This document shows, piece by piece, positions 1 to 8,898 of a stretch of DNA of 64,000 bases. The notes under the pieces were generated by a model. It was given only the letters and a program-made list of their open reading frames with translations, did not search any database and was not told the DNA's origin. The stretch is from positions 1-64,000 of the forward strand of contig JBAXVX010000024.1 in NCBI GenBank assembly GCA_037128705.1, in the 5' to 3' direction. The translations under genes and the position numbers were made by a program. Within the stretch, counting starts at the first letter, position 1, and every line of letters begins with the position of its first letter. This stretch comes from CAIVAT01 sp037128705 (GTDB lineage: Bacteria; Bacteroidota; Bacteroidia; Bacteroidales; FEN-979).

Positions 1-39
1 AAAACGAAGAACCTTAGCCAATCAAATTTCAACTAAATA

Positions 40-960
40 ATGGACAACCTCATAACAATGAGAACAATTGGGTATTTAGATGTTTTGGGTTTTGGTAGAA
101 TAGCACTCACGGACTTGATGGGGGCAATTGATATGATTTATGATTATCAAACAATCGTAAATAATAAGGTGACAGATCAGCACATACATCCTGAATTGCT
201 TCAAATTGCCGAGAAATTGTGTGCTGATAGTTTTGAATCATTATTGCCATTTAGTGACTCTATCTTTATTGTATCAAACCAACCCGATAAATTTGTTACT
301 CAAATTTCACATTTTCTTCATCATGCTTTCTCTATTAATGGATTTCAATTTGAGGATCCAGCTAATCCCGAAGATCCTACGGAAACCACAATCCCAATAG
401 GTTGGTCTCATGAAAGATTGCCAATTCATCGATATCCATTATTATTCAAAGGCGGGGTCAGTTATGGTGAAGTTGCAAATCTGAGATTAAATTCGATAAT
501 TGATAATGAAATTGTTCCTATTAGAAATTTGACTGGTCAGGCACTTGTAGAGGCAGTCTATTTGGAAAAAGCAGGTAAAGGCCCGAGGTTGTTTTGTAAT
601 AAGGTATTTGTTGATCAATTATCACCTGGAATCAGAGATAAGTTTATTGGTGTTTTAAGAGTTAATGAGCTTTATGAAATTTTATGGCCAGCCTCAATCT
701 ATTTTGATGAGAATGATTGTAGAATTGATATTGGAGCGTTTGATACATTATTCATTCCTGCTGTAAATCTGTGGAGAGCTTTTGGTCACATTGAAAAAGT
801 AGGGGTTCATTATTATGAGTTTCTGAGGTTGATCATTAATGCTACTCTTCAATATCATACGCAAAAAGGTTGTGGCCGATTTGCCCGACAATATATCGAG
901 GAGAAGATTATTAGCAATGGCTTAAGGGATGAATTGAATGAATACTTTTCTGAAATTTAA
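40..960 (+). CDS. Divergent class III nucleotidyl-cyclase-like protein
   Basis: This 306-residue soluble protein has no signal peptide or membrane segment. Its motif order resembles the class III cyclase fold. An N-terminal 'YLDVLGFG' resembles the metal-binding 'DxxGF' strand, 'FSDSIF' near residue 73 could supply the second metal aspartate, 'FKGGVSYGEV' near residue 137 resembles the 'RxGxxxG' strand, and 'LTGQALVEAVYLEKAGKGPRLF' resembles the 'GxxVNxAxRLE' helix. An in-frame TAA lies just upstream of the ATG, so the gene is complete; a second ATG six codons in, directly before the conserved strand, is an alternative start. It lies beside a convergent tyrosine recombinase and so may be mobile-element or defence cargo. 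No cyclase activity is claimed: the similarity is motif-level only, and the protein could be an inactive homologue. Confidence 0.5.
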   Translation: MDNLITMRTIGYLDVLGFGRIALTDLMGAIDMIYDYQTIVNNKVTDQHIHPELLQIAEKLCADSFESLLPFSDSIFIVSNQPDKFVTQISHFLHHAFSINGFQFEDPANPEDPTETTIPIGWSHERLPIHRYPLLFKGGVSYGEVANLRLNSIIDNEIVPIRNLTGQALVEAVYLEKAGKGPRLFCNKVFVDQLSPGIRDKFIGVLRVNELYEILWPASIYFDENDCRIDIGAFDTLFIPAVNLWRAFGHIEKVGVHYYEFLRLIINATLQYHTQKGCGRFARQYIEEKIISNGLRDELNEYFSEI

Positions 961-991
961 ATAATTACTCAAGTATTTTTAGGGTTTAGTT

Positions 992-2188
992 TTAGCTGAA
1001 GAATGGGTGATCCTTCAGTTTTTCCGCAGTCTCCAATTTTGTTACCCGTATATACGTAAGAAATGAAACTGTTGTCCTATGACCGGTGATTTGCATGATA
1101 TCACGCATTGGGATTCCTGCCAGATAAGCGTTAGTAGCGAATGATCTCCTTGCTGTATGGGTTCTGATCTCAAGCCATTTTTGAAAATTGCCGTTACCAA
1201 GTTTTTTCTCATGAGCTTTATTGCCTATCCATCTTAAAGAATCATTTGTCTTTTGATTCGACGGAATATAAATGGATTCATATTTTCCCAAGATTTCCAG
1301 AACCAAAGGTTTTACCGGAATAATGACAGGTTCATTTGTTTTTTGAGTTTTGACATACAATTTTCCGTCTTGTATTTTTTCCTTTAAAACTTTTGACCAG
1401 TCAGAATGCCTTAACCCTGTATAACAGTTCAAAACAAAAATGTCACGTATTCTTCTATACCCGGGAAACTCGATTTCCATCTCATAAAGCGTTTTGATCT
1501 CAGTTTCATTCAGGAATATTTTATCTGCATCCTCTTTGATGGCTTTGAAATCCCTTTTCTGGTGATCACGGTTTGTAGTAAGGTTATCCTGGTTCGCTTC
1601 ATTCATCAATCGTTTGATCCGCTTTATGTGACTTCCTATTGTGTTTGGTTTATAGGTTTTTGCCTTCAAATAATCGGTAAACTTGATATAAAAGTCTTTT
1701 CCGATGGTATCAAAGTCGATCCTGAATGAATGCTTTTTCTCAAACTCTTCAAGATGGTTTTTAAGACCACTATAATGATCAAGGTGCTCTTTGGTGATCT
1801 TGTTCTTGTACCGTTCCTTGAAAATATCGAAATAGGTATAAAGTGTTACTTTTGGTATCAAACTTGCCTTTTTCCTTCCAGTAAACACCTTGAAAGCATC
1901 ATTCATCTCTTCCGCCTTTTGGCTGACTACTTCCTCAGACAGCTTGATTCCTTTGGGGAAAATCTCATCGTATTTATCAAGAAAAAAGTTGACAGTTTCC
2001 CTCAGTCTCTTATTTTCATCCGCAAAATCTTTAACTGGTTTTATTTTCTGCGCTTCCTGGTCCCACTTCGCAACTGGCACGTGTACTCCACTGGAAAGTC
2101 TCAAACGCTTGTGATTGAATGTGAATGAGATAAGAAGAAGAGATTTCCCGTTTTTTTCCTTGTCGGGATAAAAGATTACTGAGGCCAT
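992..2188 (-). CDS. Tyrosine recombinase (Bacteroidota-type integrase)
   Basis: The 398-residue protein has the layout of Bacteroidota site-specific integrases. An N-terminal arm-binding beta domain (residues ~1-90; 'GVHVPVAKWDQ' is typical) is followed by a SAM-like core-binding domain (~100-215, with 'YKPNTIGSHIKRIKRLMNEA') and a C-terminal catalytic domain. The catalytic set is visible: Arg in 'TGLRHSD', a beta-hairpin Lys in 'VKTQKTNEP', 'HTARRSFATNAY' (HxxR), 'TGHRTTVSF' (the second His region) and the nucleophilic Tyr in 'LTYIRV'. All expected residues are present, so it is probably active. It excises or integrates a mobile element or inverts a DNA segment. The DNA just upstream of its start carries repeats that could be arm-type binding sites. 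No transposition or conjugation genes are visible nearby, and the element's extent cannot be seen. Confidence 0.93.
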   Translation of the reverse strand: MASVIFYPDKEKNGKSLLLISFTFNHKRLRLSSGVHVPVAKWDQEAQKIKPVKDFADENKRLRETVNFFLDKYDEIFPKGIKLSEEVVSQKAEEMNDAFKVFTGRKKASLIPKVTLYTYFDIFKERYKNKITKEHLDHYSGLKNHLEEFEKKHSFRIDFDTIGKDFYIKFTDYLKAKTYKPNTIGSHIKRIKRLMNEANQDNLTTNRDHQKRDFKAIKEDADKIFLNETEIKTLYEMEIEFPGYRRIRDIFVLNCYTGLRHSDWSKVLKEKIQDGKLYVKTQKTNEPVIIPVKPLVLEILGKYESIYIPSNQKTNDSLRWIGNKAHEKKLGNGNFQKWLEIRTHTARRSFATNAYLAGIPMRDIMQITGHRTTVSFLTYIRVTKLETAEKLKDHPFFS

Positions 2189-2199
2189 TATTTATACTA

Positions 2200-2290
2200 T
2201 TTTATTTGTCAGTTCAAAGGTACGAACTGTCAACTTCTTGTACAAATTTGTCAGTAAAAGTTATTAACGATCGGTAAACGTCAGTAAACA
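2200..2290. promoter_or_regulatory. Candidate integrase arm-type sites / att region
   Basis: The ~250 bp between the recombinase start and the broken lipoprotein gene has no gene. It carries repeats of a TGTCAGT core: TTGTCAGTTC at 2206-2215, an inverted near-copy GAACTGTCAA at 2224-2233, TTTGTCAGTAAAA from 2247, and ACGTCAGTAAAC at 2278-2289. Repeats of this size and spacing beside an integrase gene are typical of arm-type binding sites near an attachment site. No second attachment copy was found in the window, so the boundary is not proven. Confidence 0.4.
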
Positions 2291-2439
2291 TGATTTAATA
2301 TTATGTAGTATTGACGGACGTTATAAAGGTATCGACCTGATTTTCAATCAACCCTATATGACCCCTTCGGAGTCACAAATACATAATGATTATCTGTGTG
2401 TTAGGAATATTTTGAACCGTTGTTGAACTGGATGGATTT

Positions 2440-3012
2440 TCAGTGTTTATCAAAGGGGTATTTCGCAACATAACAACCCATGGCATTTGTGAACGCTCCT
2501 GCGGCGTAAACATTTCCTGCGGCATCAGTACATAATGAATTAATCTGATCATTGGCATTCAGGCCATTATTGGTGCCCCCCAATTCACTCCAGCTGGTTT
2601 CATCCCATTTGGCCACACAATATTTTCCAACGGCATTGGAAAAAACGCCTGCTGCATATACATTTCCTGATCCATCCGTACATACCGACCAGATGTAATA
2701 ATTCGGGTTGAGTGCATTGTTGCCCGAACCCAATTTTGTCCAGCTTGTTCCATCCCATTTGGCTACATAAAATTTGTTGGAGGCACTGGTAAACGCACCA
2801 GCCGCATATACATTTCCCGAAATATCGGTGCAGGTGGTATAAATCGGGCCATTGGGTCTGAGGGCATTGCTTTCGCCACCCAATGCAATCCAATTGTTGA
2901 CAGGTTGTTCAACGATAATTATTTCTTCCTTTTTCTTGCAGCTGCCGGCCAGCATTAAAACCACTCACGTAATGACCAATGAGTAAATCCAAATAGGTGT
3001 TTTTATTTTCAT
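2440..3012 (-). pseudogene. Repeat lipoprotein with an in-frame stop in its signal peptide
   Basis: An ATG at 3012 opens a lipoprotein signal peptide (MKIKTPIWIYSLVIT), but the next codon, 2967-2965, is TGA. The same frame then continues through 'VVLMLAGSC', a good lipobox, and a charged 'KKKEE' tail. The mature part has two full ~45-residue repeats and a broken third, with recurring 'GNVYAAG.F', 'YVAKWDGTSW' and 'LGG.NN.LN' segments, which suggests beta-propeller-like blades. It stops in the middle of the third 'YVAK' segment, so it is short for such a protein at both ends. A GTG at 2964, directly after the stop, would still give a short lipobox, so residual expression is possible. The simplest reading is a decaying surface lipoprotein in an accessory region. 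A sequencing error at the TGA would also explain the start. Confidence 0.6.
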
Positions 3013-3099
3013 AACGGGTAAATTTTCTGAAATTTTGATGAGTGAATATTTTGTTTACAGCTTTTATTCGTTTTCCGGAATGGTTGATGGGTTGTCCAA

Positions 3100-3558
3100 T
3101 TACTTTGTAGTGAACGTTATCTGAGCTCCAAATCCGGTTCCTTTGTCACTCGTGGCATAAGCCCTCAGATAATACTGCGTATTAGGGCTGAGCCCTGTTA
3201 TACTGGAAGTAAAAGTTCCTGTTCCGTTGCCGTTATCAGTATGAGGAGAGGAAAATTGAGTGGGGTTTTGGACGATGTCCCAGCAAACACCCTTTGCTGT
3301 TATTATACCTTCTCCTTGCGAAATTATACTTCCGCCACTGGTGGCAGTAGTTTGGGTTATATTGTAAACTGCGGTAGTTTCAATATTTGGAAAATTAATT
3401 AAGGGCGAAACAGGCCCGGTTTGACCGTACTTGGCGCAGCCTGTCAGAATCAATATTGTTGAAATAAATATCGCAAGTATCAGGTGATATTTGAGTGTCA
3501 AGATCGGTGAATTAGAGGTAAATGTTTTATTATCAGGATGAAGGTCCCTTTTCGCCAT
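3100..3558 (-). CDS. Small lipoprotein with a fibronectin-III-like domain
   Basis: The product is about 152 residues from the ATG at 3558; the open frame extends seven codons further upstream, but only to a TTG. After a long basic start, a hydrophobic stretch ends in the lipobox 'ILTGC', predicting an outer-membrane or periplasmic lipoprotein. The single mature domain contains 'TTATSGGSIISQGEGIITAKGVCWD' and ends with 'ITGLSPNTQYYLRAYATSDKGTGFGAQITFTTK'. This is the pattern of the Fn3-like repeats common in Bacteroidota surface proteins, which usually occur in several copies. With only one copy, the protein is either a minimal member or a remnant. It shares strand with the broken lipoprotein gene downstream. 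No specific function can be given. Confidence 0.7.
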   Translation of the reverse strand: MAKRDLHPDNKTFTSNSPILTLKYHLILAIFISTILILTGCAKYGQTGPVSPLINFPNIETTAVYNITQTTATSGGSIISQGEGIITAKGVCWDIVQNPTQFSSPHTDNGNGTGTFTSSITGLSPNTQYYLRAYATSDKGTGFGAQITFTTK

Positions 3559-3779
3559 GATGATTTTTTTGGAAGTCAAATATACATCCTAAACAATGGA
3601 AACCCTAATTGGTTTGCACGACGACACATGAAACTTTTTCATAGCAATAGTTTACGAAATCTCTGTTATGGAAATGTAAAATTAGGATGGATATTTGAGA
3701 TATCCGGGAATTTTAACTGACGGATAACCGGAAGTATCGATAACCTATCTAAATTTGTCCCCGAATATACCCATAAGCC

Positions 3780-5426
3780 ATGAAAAACAAAATAATGCTG
3801 ATCATTGTAATGCTGTTTGCTTCAATCCTCTCCGTGTATGCCCAACCGAAGACACAGATTGAACTCAAAGATAACTGGTACTACCTCGACGGGCAGAAGT
3901 TTTTTATTAAAGCAATCGGATATGAAATCGGCGCCCGGCCGGGACAACATCCTTACGAGGGTGAAAAGAAGGAGGATCTTGATTTAATGAAATTCGATCT
4001 GAAAGTGATCAGGGAAGGGGGGTACAATACCATTCGAACCTGGAGCCAATATTCTGAAGCTCAATTGAAACTTGTACAGGAATCGGGGCTGAAACTGATC
4101 ATGGGAATAGATGTTAATCCTGAGAAAAATTATGGTGATCCTGAATTTGTGAAAGAATGTGTTGAGAAGGTGAAAAAAGTTACGGCTTATGCAAAGAAAT
4201 ATGATTGCATCATTACCTACCTGGTTATCAATGAACCTCAGACAGACCATATACATCAGGTAACAGGAAAGGCGTTTGTGGAGCTGATGAAAACCATGAT
4301 CGATGTGATCCATAAAGAACACCCCGGAATCCCGGTAACACTGTCGGCCAATGCCATGATCAGCGATTATCTCGATGAAAATTATTTTGATGTTTATGCC
4401 TACAATTGTTACGATCATTCAGAGGCCCAGACTGCTACCATGGGTTTCACAGATTATGTCAGAGGTTTGAATGAAATGAACGGACTTAATAAACCGTTTA
4501 TAACCACCGAATTTGGCTATTCGGTTTCGCATAAGGGTTATGGCCGTTATGGAGGCAATACCCTCAGACAGCAAAGTGACGGACTCATTGCAAATTACCG
4601 CGACCTTATTGATGCCGGGGCTTTGGGTATGTGCCCGTTCTATTACGCCGATGGCTGGTGGAAAGGCGGCGATAAAAACAGTCATGGTCTGGATCAGCCG
4701 GAAGAGTGGTTTGGTTTCTGGGGTTACAGCGATCGGAACGATCAATATGGTTCGCCCCGCCCTGTGTGGTTTGCCATGCGCGAATACATGAAAGGGCTGA
4801 TCATCAGCCCCAAAAACAATTCAATTCATACCGGCACCTCGATTCCTTTAGAATTTTATAATGACAAGGAGGTGAAAAAAGTGACAGTAAAATTCCTTGA
4901 TAAGGCAATCTATTCAAAAAATATCAGCAACGAAGGCTATTTTGCCGATCAATTGATTATTGACCCGGTTGGAATAGCAGATATGGAGCTTTCTTTCGAA
5001 TTTCACGATAAGGACAATAGAATCATCAAGATCGAATCAATCAATATCCTGGCTTCAAAAACTGCTTTTGAATTGCCAAAACTGACCATCGTGGTAACTC
5101 CCGGGAAAGATTTAAATGAAGGGAAAACAGCAAGCATAAAAACCACCATAGAAACACAAGAAAATTTTAAACTCCTGGGTGATTTAAAAGTAAGTTACAA
5201 TACCCATCTTGGTTGGGAAGTCGGCCCACAGGCATCCGTCTCGATTAAAGACCAGTCGGATAAAAAAATAATTACCGCCGAAAATTTCTTCAACATCCCT
5301 GATAATTGCTGGGTTGTAAACGCGTCAGCAGGAATTTCGGTTCAATATGGTAAGTTTATCTTCAGAATCCACGACCAAAAAATAATTTTCAGGGGCAACT
5401 GGGCTAAGGAGGCAGGACGTAAGTAA
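3780..5426 (+). CDS. Secreted clan GH-A glycoside hydrolase (GH5/GH2-like barrel plus Ig-like domains)
   Basis: The 548-residue protein has a signal peptide ending 'SVYAQ'. Residues ~25-345 form a TIM barrel. Glu152 in 'LVINEPQ' is the likely acid/base and Glu244 in 'FITTEFGYS' the likely nucleophile, the usual clan GH-A placement at the ends of strands 4 and 7. Trp-rich substrate-site segments ('YYADGWWKGGDK', 'EEWFGFWGYS') lie just downstream. Residues ~345-548 look like two beta-sandwich (Ig-like) domains. There is no T9SS sorting domain, so it is probably periplasmic. Barrel-plus-Ig architecture is known for endo-beta-1,3-glucanases such as GH158, which would suit the nearby beta-glucan genes, but the family is not assigned here. 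It is a single gene, convergent with the CotH gene. Confidence 0.75.
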   Translation: MKNKIMLIIVMLFASILSVYAQPKTQIELKDNWYYLDGQKFFIKAIGYEIGARPGQHPYEGEKKEDLDLMKFDLKVIREGGYNTIRTWSQYSEAQLKLVQESGLKLIMGIDVNPEKNYGDPEFVKECVEKVKKVTAYAKKYDCIITYLVINEPQTDHIHQVTGKAFVELMKTMIDVIHKEHPGIPVTLSANAMISDYLDENYFDVYAYNCYDHSEAQTATMGFTDYVRGLNEMNGLNKPFITTEFGYSVSHKGYGRYGGNTLRQQSDGLIANYRDLIDAGALGMCPFYYADGWWKGGDKNSHGLDQPEEWFGFWGYSDRNDQYGSPRPVWFAMREYMKGLIISPKNNSIHTGTSIPLEFYNDKEVKKVTVKFLDKAIYSKNISNEGYFADQLIIDPVGIADMELSFEFHDKDNRIIKIESINILASKTAFELPKLTIVVTPGKDLNEGKTASIKTTIETQENFKLLGDLKVSYNTHLGWEVGPQASVSIKDQSDKKIITAENFFNIPDNCWVVNASAGISVQYGKFIFRIHDQKIIFRGNWAKEAGRK

Positions 5427-5453
5427 TGACACGCTCCGGTCCGAATTTTCACC

Positions 5454-6989
5454 CTATAATTTGATAAACTTAACCTGAACCGGGATCCCAGATGATTCCA
5501 TCCGGAGAATATACACACCGGGTTCCAGTGTTTGCACAGAAAAAGTAAAATTCCCCTGTTTCCCATAATTTGCCTCAAACGCACGCCTCTTTTTGCCAAA
5601 AACATCAAGAATCGTTAACCTGGCTGGCTCTGATGGAATGCGAGTAAAAGAAACCGTCATGACATCGTTTGCCGGATTGGGGAACAGGGTGATCCCCTGA
5701 TTTCCCTCGGAATCGGGATCAATCCCCGATGGATGAAGCTGTTCAATGATCTTTTGTTTCCTGGTGGTGAAAAATGGCTTGAGCCCGTATGGGGTGTGGG
5801 AATCGCCAACGGCTTTAATAAATGAATTGTTAAAATCAGCCACCGTGTATCCATAATCCAGAGTACGATAGGTGTCCTCCACCGCAGCCTGCTGGATCAA
5901 TAGTTTCAGTGAATCTATCCTGGGGAAAATTGAATCCGGGTCGATCACGGTATGGGCGATGGTATCGAGAAATAATTTATAGCGGTTGAAAAATGCCGGA
6001 TATGCAAGCAATTTCTGAGCCATTGGAAGCGACATGTTCCTGTTGATCCAGTTGCGGCAGTCGCGGGTGCCCCAGTCTATACCAAACCAATCAACGCCAA
6101 AGGTATTGTCGGGATCATAGGTGATAAAGTCAAAAGTTGAATCGGCAGGATTGTCGTACAGGTAAAAATTATTTTTATTGTAGGAATAGTCATCCCAATT
6201 GCCGGTAGCCACATCCAGCGCAAGTGCCTTCAGAAAATGATCGACATTCAGTATTTTGGCAATATTCAATGCAAAAGCATCCCCCGGCTGTTGATTTAGG
6301 GCGCCGGCAAGTTGGGCAATGCGGGTATAGTCATCGTCCGATTTATTTGTTTGAAGGTCGTAAACCCGGCCCCCTGTTACGGTCGAATTTTCAAGATCCT
6401 TGTAAGTCTGCTGGTCAGGGCCGTGGTAAACGAGATCAGCCGGGTAGGAACATTTGTAGAGGTTGCCCCCGTTCTTCTTGTATACCAGCGAAAGCCACTC
6501 CTTTTCCATCTCCTCCAGGTTGGTGTAAAGTCCGTAATAGGAACCATTGATGTACATCTTCACAAAACTGGTCCTGCGCTTAACCATTCCTGCTTTTTTC
6601 CAAATGTCGTAGAAAAGTTTCTCCCGGATCATCGTCGGGTCATTGTGCTCCGCATTCAGGTTGATTTTTTTTACGCCCTGGTATTTTCGTCCTGAAACAT
6701 ATTCGTTGAAACTGATCTTGAACGATTTTTTTTGTGAATACCGGGAGGTGTTTCCCCTAAGGCGAAATCCGACGTTTTGGAGCGTGTCCCTTTTTATATG
6801 GTCATCGAAAATAAACCTGGCCAGGTAATAATGGTCACTGAGTACTGAATCATAAATAACAGCCAGGGAATCGGGTGAAATGGTAATGTAGATTGAACAG
6901 AGACGGGTATCATCAAACAGTGTGTTTTGCGCACTGACTGTTCCGGAGAAAAGAAGAACAAACAAGCCGCTGAGCAGGAAATTTTTCAT
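5454..6989 (-). CDS. Secreted CotH-kinase-like protein with T9SS sorting domain
   Basis: This is a 511-residue protein with a signal peptide ending 'TVSAQ'. The CotH fold spans ~30-410, with 'FRLRGNTSRYSQKKSFKISF' near the start and the catalytic-type pair 'GNWDDYSYNKNNFYLY' and 'TYDPDNTFG'. CotH proteins are atypical protein kinases; in Bacteroidota they are exported and poorly studied. Residues ~430-511 form a T9SS C-terminal domain beginning 'LFPNPANDVMTVSF' and ending with a short basic 'VKFIKL', so the protein should reach the cell surface. It is the last gene of a probable operon with the aldo/keto reductase (45 bp upstream) and the Nudix regulator. Its target is unknown; position suggests co-regulation with glycan use. 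Confidence 0.85.
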   Translation of the reverse strand: MKNFLLSGLFVLLFSGTVSAQNTLFDDTRLCSIYITISPDSLAVIYDSVLSDHYYLARFIFDDHIKRDTLQNVGFRLRGNTSRYSQKKSFKISFNEYVSGRKYQGVKKINLNAEHNDPTMIREKLFYDIWKKAGMVKRRTSFVKMYINGSYYGLYTNLEEMEKEWLSLVYKKNGGNLYKCSYPADLVYHGPDQQTYKDLENSTVTGGRVYDLQTNKSDDDYTRIAQLAGALNQQPGDAFALNIAKILNVDHFLKALALDVATGNWDDYSYNKNNFYLYDNPADSTFDFITYDPDNTFGVDWFGIDWGTRDCRNWINRNMSLPMAQKLLAYPAFFNRYKLFLDTIAHTVIDPDSIFPRIDSLKLLIQQAAVEDTYRTLDYGYTVADFNNSFIKAVGDSHTPYGLKPFFTTRKQKIIEQLHPSGIDPDSEGNQGITLFPNPANDVMTVSFTRIPSEPARLTILDVFGKKRRAFEANYGKQGNFTFSVQTLEPGVYILRMESSGIPVQVKFIKL

Positions 6990-7034
6990 TTGGAAGTTAG
7001 ATTAAAATAGTAACAGTTATTCCTGATTTTCTTT

Positions 7035-8021
7035 TCAATGACCTTTGTATCCTTTGCTCACCTCATCGAGCAGGAGAATATCCTCATCCGAAAGCCTGAA
7101 TTTCAGGGCGCCCGTGTTTTCAGCTGCATGGTTTGCTTTGGTAGCCCCTGGGATGGCCACTACGGTCTCCCCGCTGAAATTGATCAGCCAGTTGAGTGAA
7201 ATCTGGGAAGGGGTTACATTATATTTTACTGCAAGTTTTTTTACCATTTCTGTCACTGGGCGGCTTTTCTCCATTCCCTTCGGCCTGAACCCGGAAGAAT
7301 ACTTTCTCCAGCCAATATTTTTCAACAGGACCGGGTTGTCATGAAATTTTCCGGTAACAAGTCCCTGAGCCAGGGGAGAGTAGGCAATGATGGTTATTCC
7401 AAGCTCCTTTGCGGTTTCGAGGATCCCGTTGGTCTCGATGCCCCGGTTTAGCAAACTATACTGAACCTGGTTTGAAACAAGGCTGATCCCCGAATTCCGG
7501 AGCGTTTGCCAGGCGCTGCGCATCATCTTTGCCGAAAAATTGCTTACCCCGATGTGTCGGATTTTGTTTGAACGCAGCAATTCCGCCATGGCCTCCATTT
7601 CTTTGATTTCGGATGAAAATCCCCATGGCTGGTGAACCTGATAAAGATCAATGGGGAAGGGACTCAGGGCCTGGAGCCGGTCATCGATGGTTTTTACAAT
7701 ACTGGAGGCGGTCCTGAACATAGGCCACCATTTGGTAGCAATAAAAACATCGCCCGGTTTTTTCCCGAGGGCAACCAGCGATTTAGACAGTATCTTCTCC
7801 GAAGCGCCCTGACCATATACCTCAGCAGTATCAAACCAGTTGATGCCCCCTTCCAGGCTGATGCGTACGACATCGCGGATCAGTTCATCCTCGAGGGAGG
7901 GCCAGAATTTCCCTGCCAGGTTGCCCTGCTTGCTGAATTGCCAGCATCCGAGCCCGATGGGCGTGATCTTAACCCCGGAATTACCCAGGTTTCTTAATGG
8001 GATGATCGTCTCTGTTAACAT
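7035..8021 (-). CDS. Aldo/keto reductase
   Basis: This 328-residue cytosolic NADPH-dependent oxidoreductase has the AKR (alpha/beta)8 pattern. The N-terminus 'LRNLGNSGVKITPIGLGCWQF' is typical. The catalytic region contains 'WFDTAEVYGQGASEKILS' (Asp and Tyr), followed by 'FIATKWW' (Lys) and 'DLYQVHQPW' (His). The cofactor-binding end carries 'AYSPLAQGLVTGKF' and 'AIPGATKANHAAENTGAL'. It resembles the YajO/IolS-like group of AKRs. It starts 9 bp after the Nudix regulator stops, so the two are co-transcribed and the reductase is probably under the same operator. The substrate is unknown; in this setting an aldose or other sugar-derived carbonyl is plausible, but that is inference. Confidence 0.92.
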   Translation of the reverse strand: MLTETIIPLRNLGNSGVKITPIGLGCWQFSKQGNLAGKFWPSLEDELIRDVVRISLEGGINWFDTAEVYGQGASEKILSKSLVALGKKPGDVFIATKWWPMFRTASSIVKTIDDRLQALSPFPIDLYQVHQPWGFSSEIKEMEAMAELLRSNKIRHIGVSNFSAKMMRSAWQTLRNSGISLVSNQVQYSLLNRGIETNGILETAKELGITIIAYSPLAQGLVTGKFHDNPVLLKNIGWRKYSSGFRPKGMEKSRPVTEMVKKLAVKYNVTPSQISLNWLINFSGETVVAIPGATKANHAAENTGALKFRLSDEDILLLDEVSKGYKGH

Positions 8022-8030
8022 AAGCCGGAT

Positions 8031-8768
8031 TTAAAATGAATCTTTTTTAGTCTTTAAATAGATTTTACGGTTAAAACTATAGAAACGTGCAGGCTTGTGC
8101 GACACATCAACCTGCTTTTCATTGATCGGGGTAATGTAGGGCATGTTGGCAACCTTTTTTCGGAAGTTGCGCTTATCAAGTTTGGTCCCCAAAATGACTT
8201 CGTGCAGTTGCTGAAGCTGCCCGAGGGTGAATTTAGGGGGCAGCAGTTCATAAGCAATGGGTTTTAACATCAGGTCGGTACGCAGCACCTGCAGTGCCTG
8301 GTGCAAAATGGAAAGATGGTCAAAGGCCAGGTCATTGACCTCTGAAACAGTATACCAGCGTGCATTTGACTGAAGGACAAAATGAGAAGCCTTGTCCTGA
8401 TCAATGTTGATCAGTGAATAATAGGCAACAGTGACTACGATCTCCTCGGGATGATCAATGCTGTTAAGCCAGACCATATCCCGTGGCTGCCGCTTAAGCC
8501 TGTCGGGTGATCCGATCGCTGAAAATTGCTTGAGATAAATATTATTGAGCCCGGTAAGTTCTCTCAGGACCCGTGTTGCTGCTGTATCCAGGTCTTCGTC
8601 TTTGCGCACCAGGTCTCCTGGTAATTTGAGGTCATTGTATTCTTTCCCTTCAAAGTGCATGTTACGTTCGATCAATAAAATATCGAGTTTTCCGAACTCG
8701 AAGCCAAACACTACACAATCGACCGATACATGCGGGTTAAGATTTATGGGCGCATTTGAATCTACCAT
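8031..8768 (-). CDS. Nudix-related transcriptional regulator (NrtR/AraR type)
   Basis: From the ATG at 8768 the protein has 245 residues; a TTG further upstream is less likely. Residues ~10-150 form a Nudix fold ('VSVDCVVFGFEFGKLDILLIER'). The Nudix box is degenerate: 'GDLVRKDEDLDTAATRVLRELTGL' has Asp in place of the first Glu and lacks a complete REUxEE core, so hydrolysis is unlikely and ligand sensing is more probable. The C-terminal part, ~165-225 ('ELLPPKFTLGQLQQLHEVIL...KRNFRKKV'), is the winged helix of the NrtR/AraR family. In Bacteroidota, known members include an arabinose regulator. The gene is divergent from the acyltransferase gene, with a palindrome between them and a second copy upstream of the PUL. 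It probably represses or activates these promoters in response to a sugar-derived ligand. Confidence 0.85.
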   Translation of the reverse strand: MVDSNAPINLNPHVSVDCVVFGFEFGKLDILLIERNMHFEGKEYNDLKLPGDLVRKDEDLDTAATRVLRELTGLNNIYLKQFSAIGSPDRLKRQPRDMVWLNSIDHPEEIVVTVAYYSLINIDQDKASHFVLQSNARWYTVSEVNDLAFDHLSILHQALQVLRTDLMLKPIAYELLPPKFTLGQLQQLHEVILGTKLDKRNFRKKVANMPYITPINEKQVDVSHKPARFYSFNRKIYLKTKKDSF

Positions 8769-8898
8769 ATACAATAATAATTGTGCGAGGAATCGCAAAT
8801 TCAATTTGAAGGGATGGCAAAATTATATGAAAAGAATGGAACCCCATTTCGGAAAAAAACCATTTTTTGCTAAAGTAATAGAAAAATCATTTTAAACT

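Noticed and set aside
2373..2558. Minus-strand 61-residue frame overlapping the end of the broken lipoprotein gene
   Set aside because: I considered it as a frameshifted continuation, but its sequence does not resume the 'YVAKWDGTSW' repeat, so a simple frameshift is not supported.
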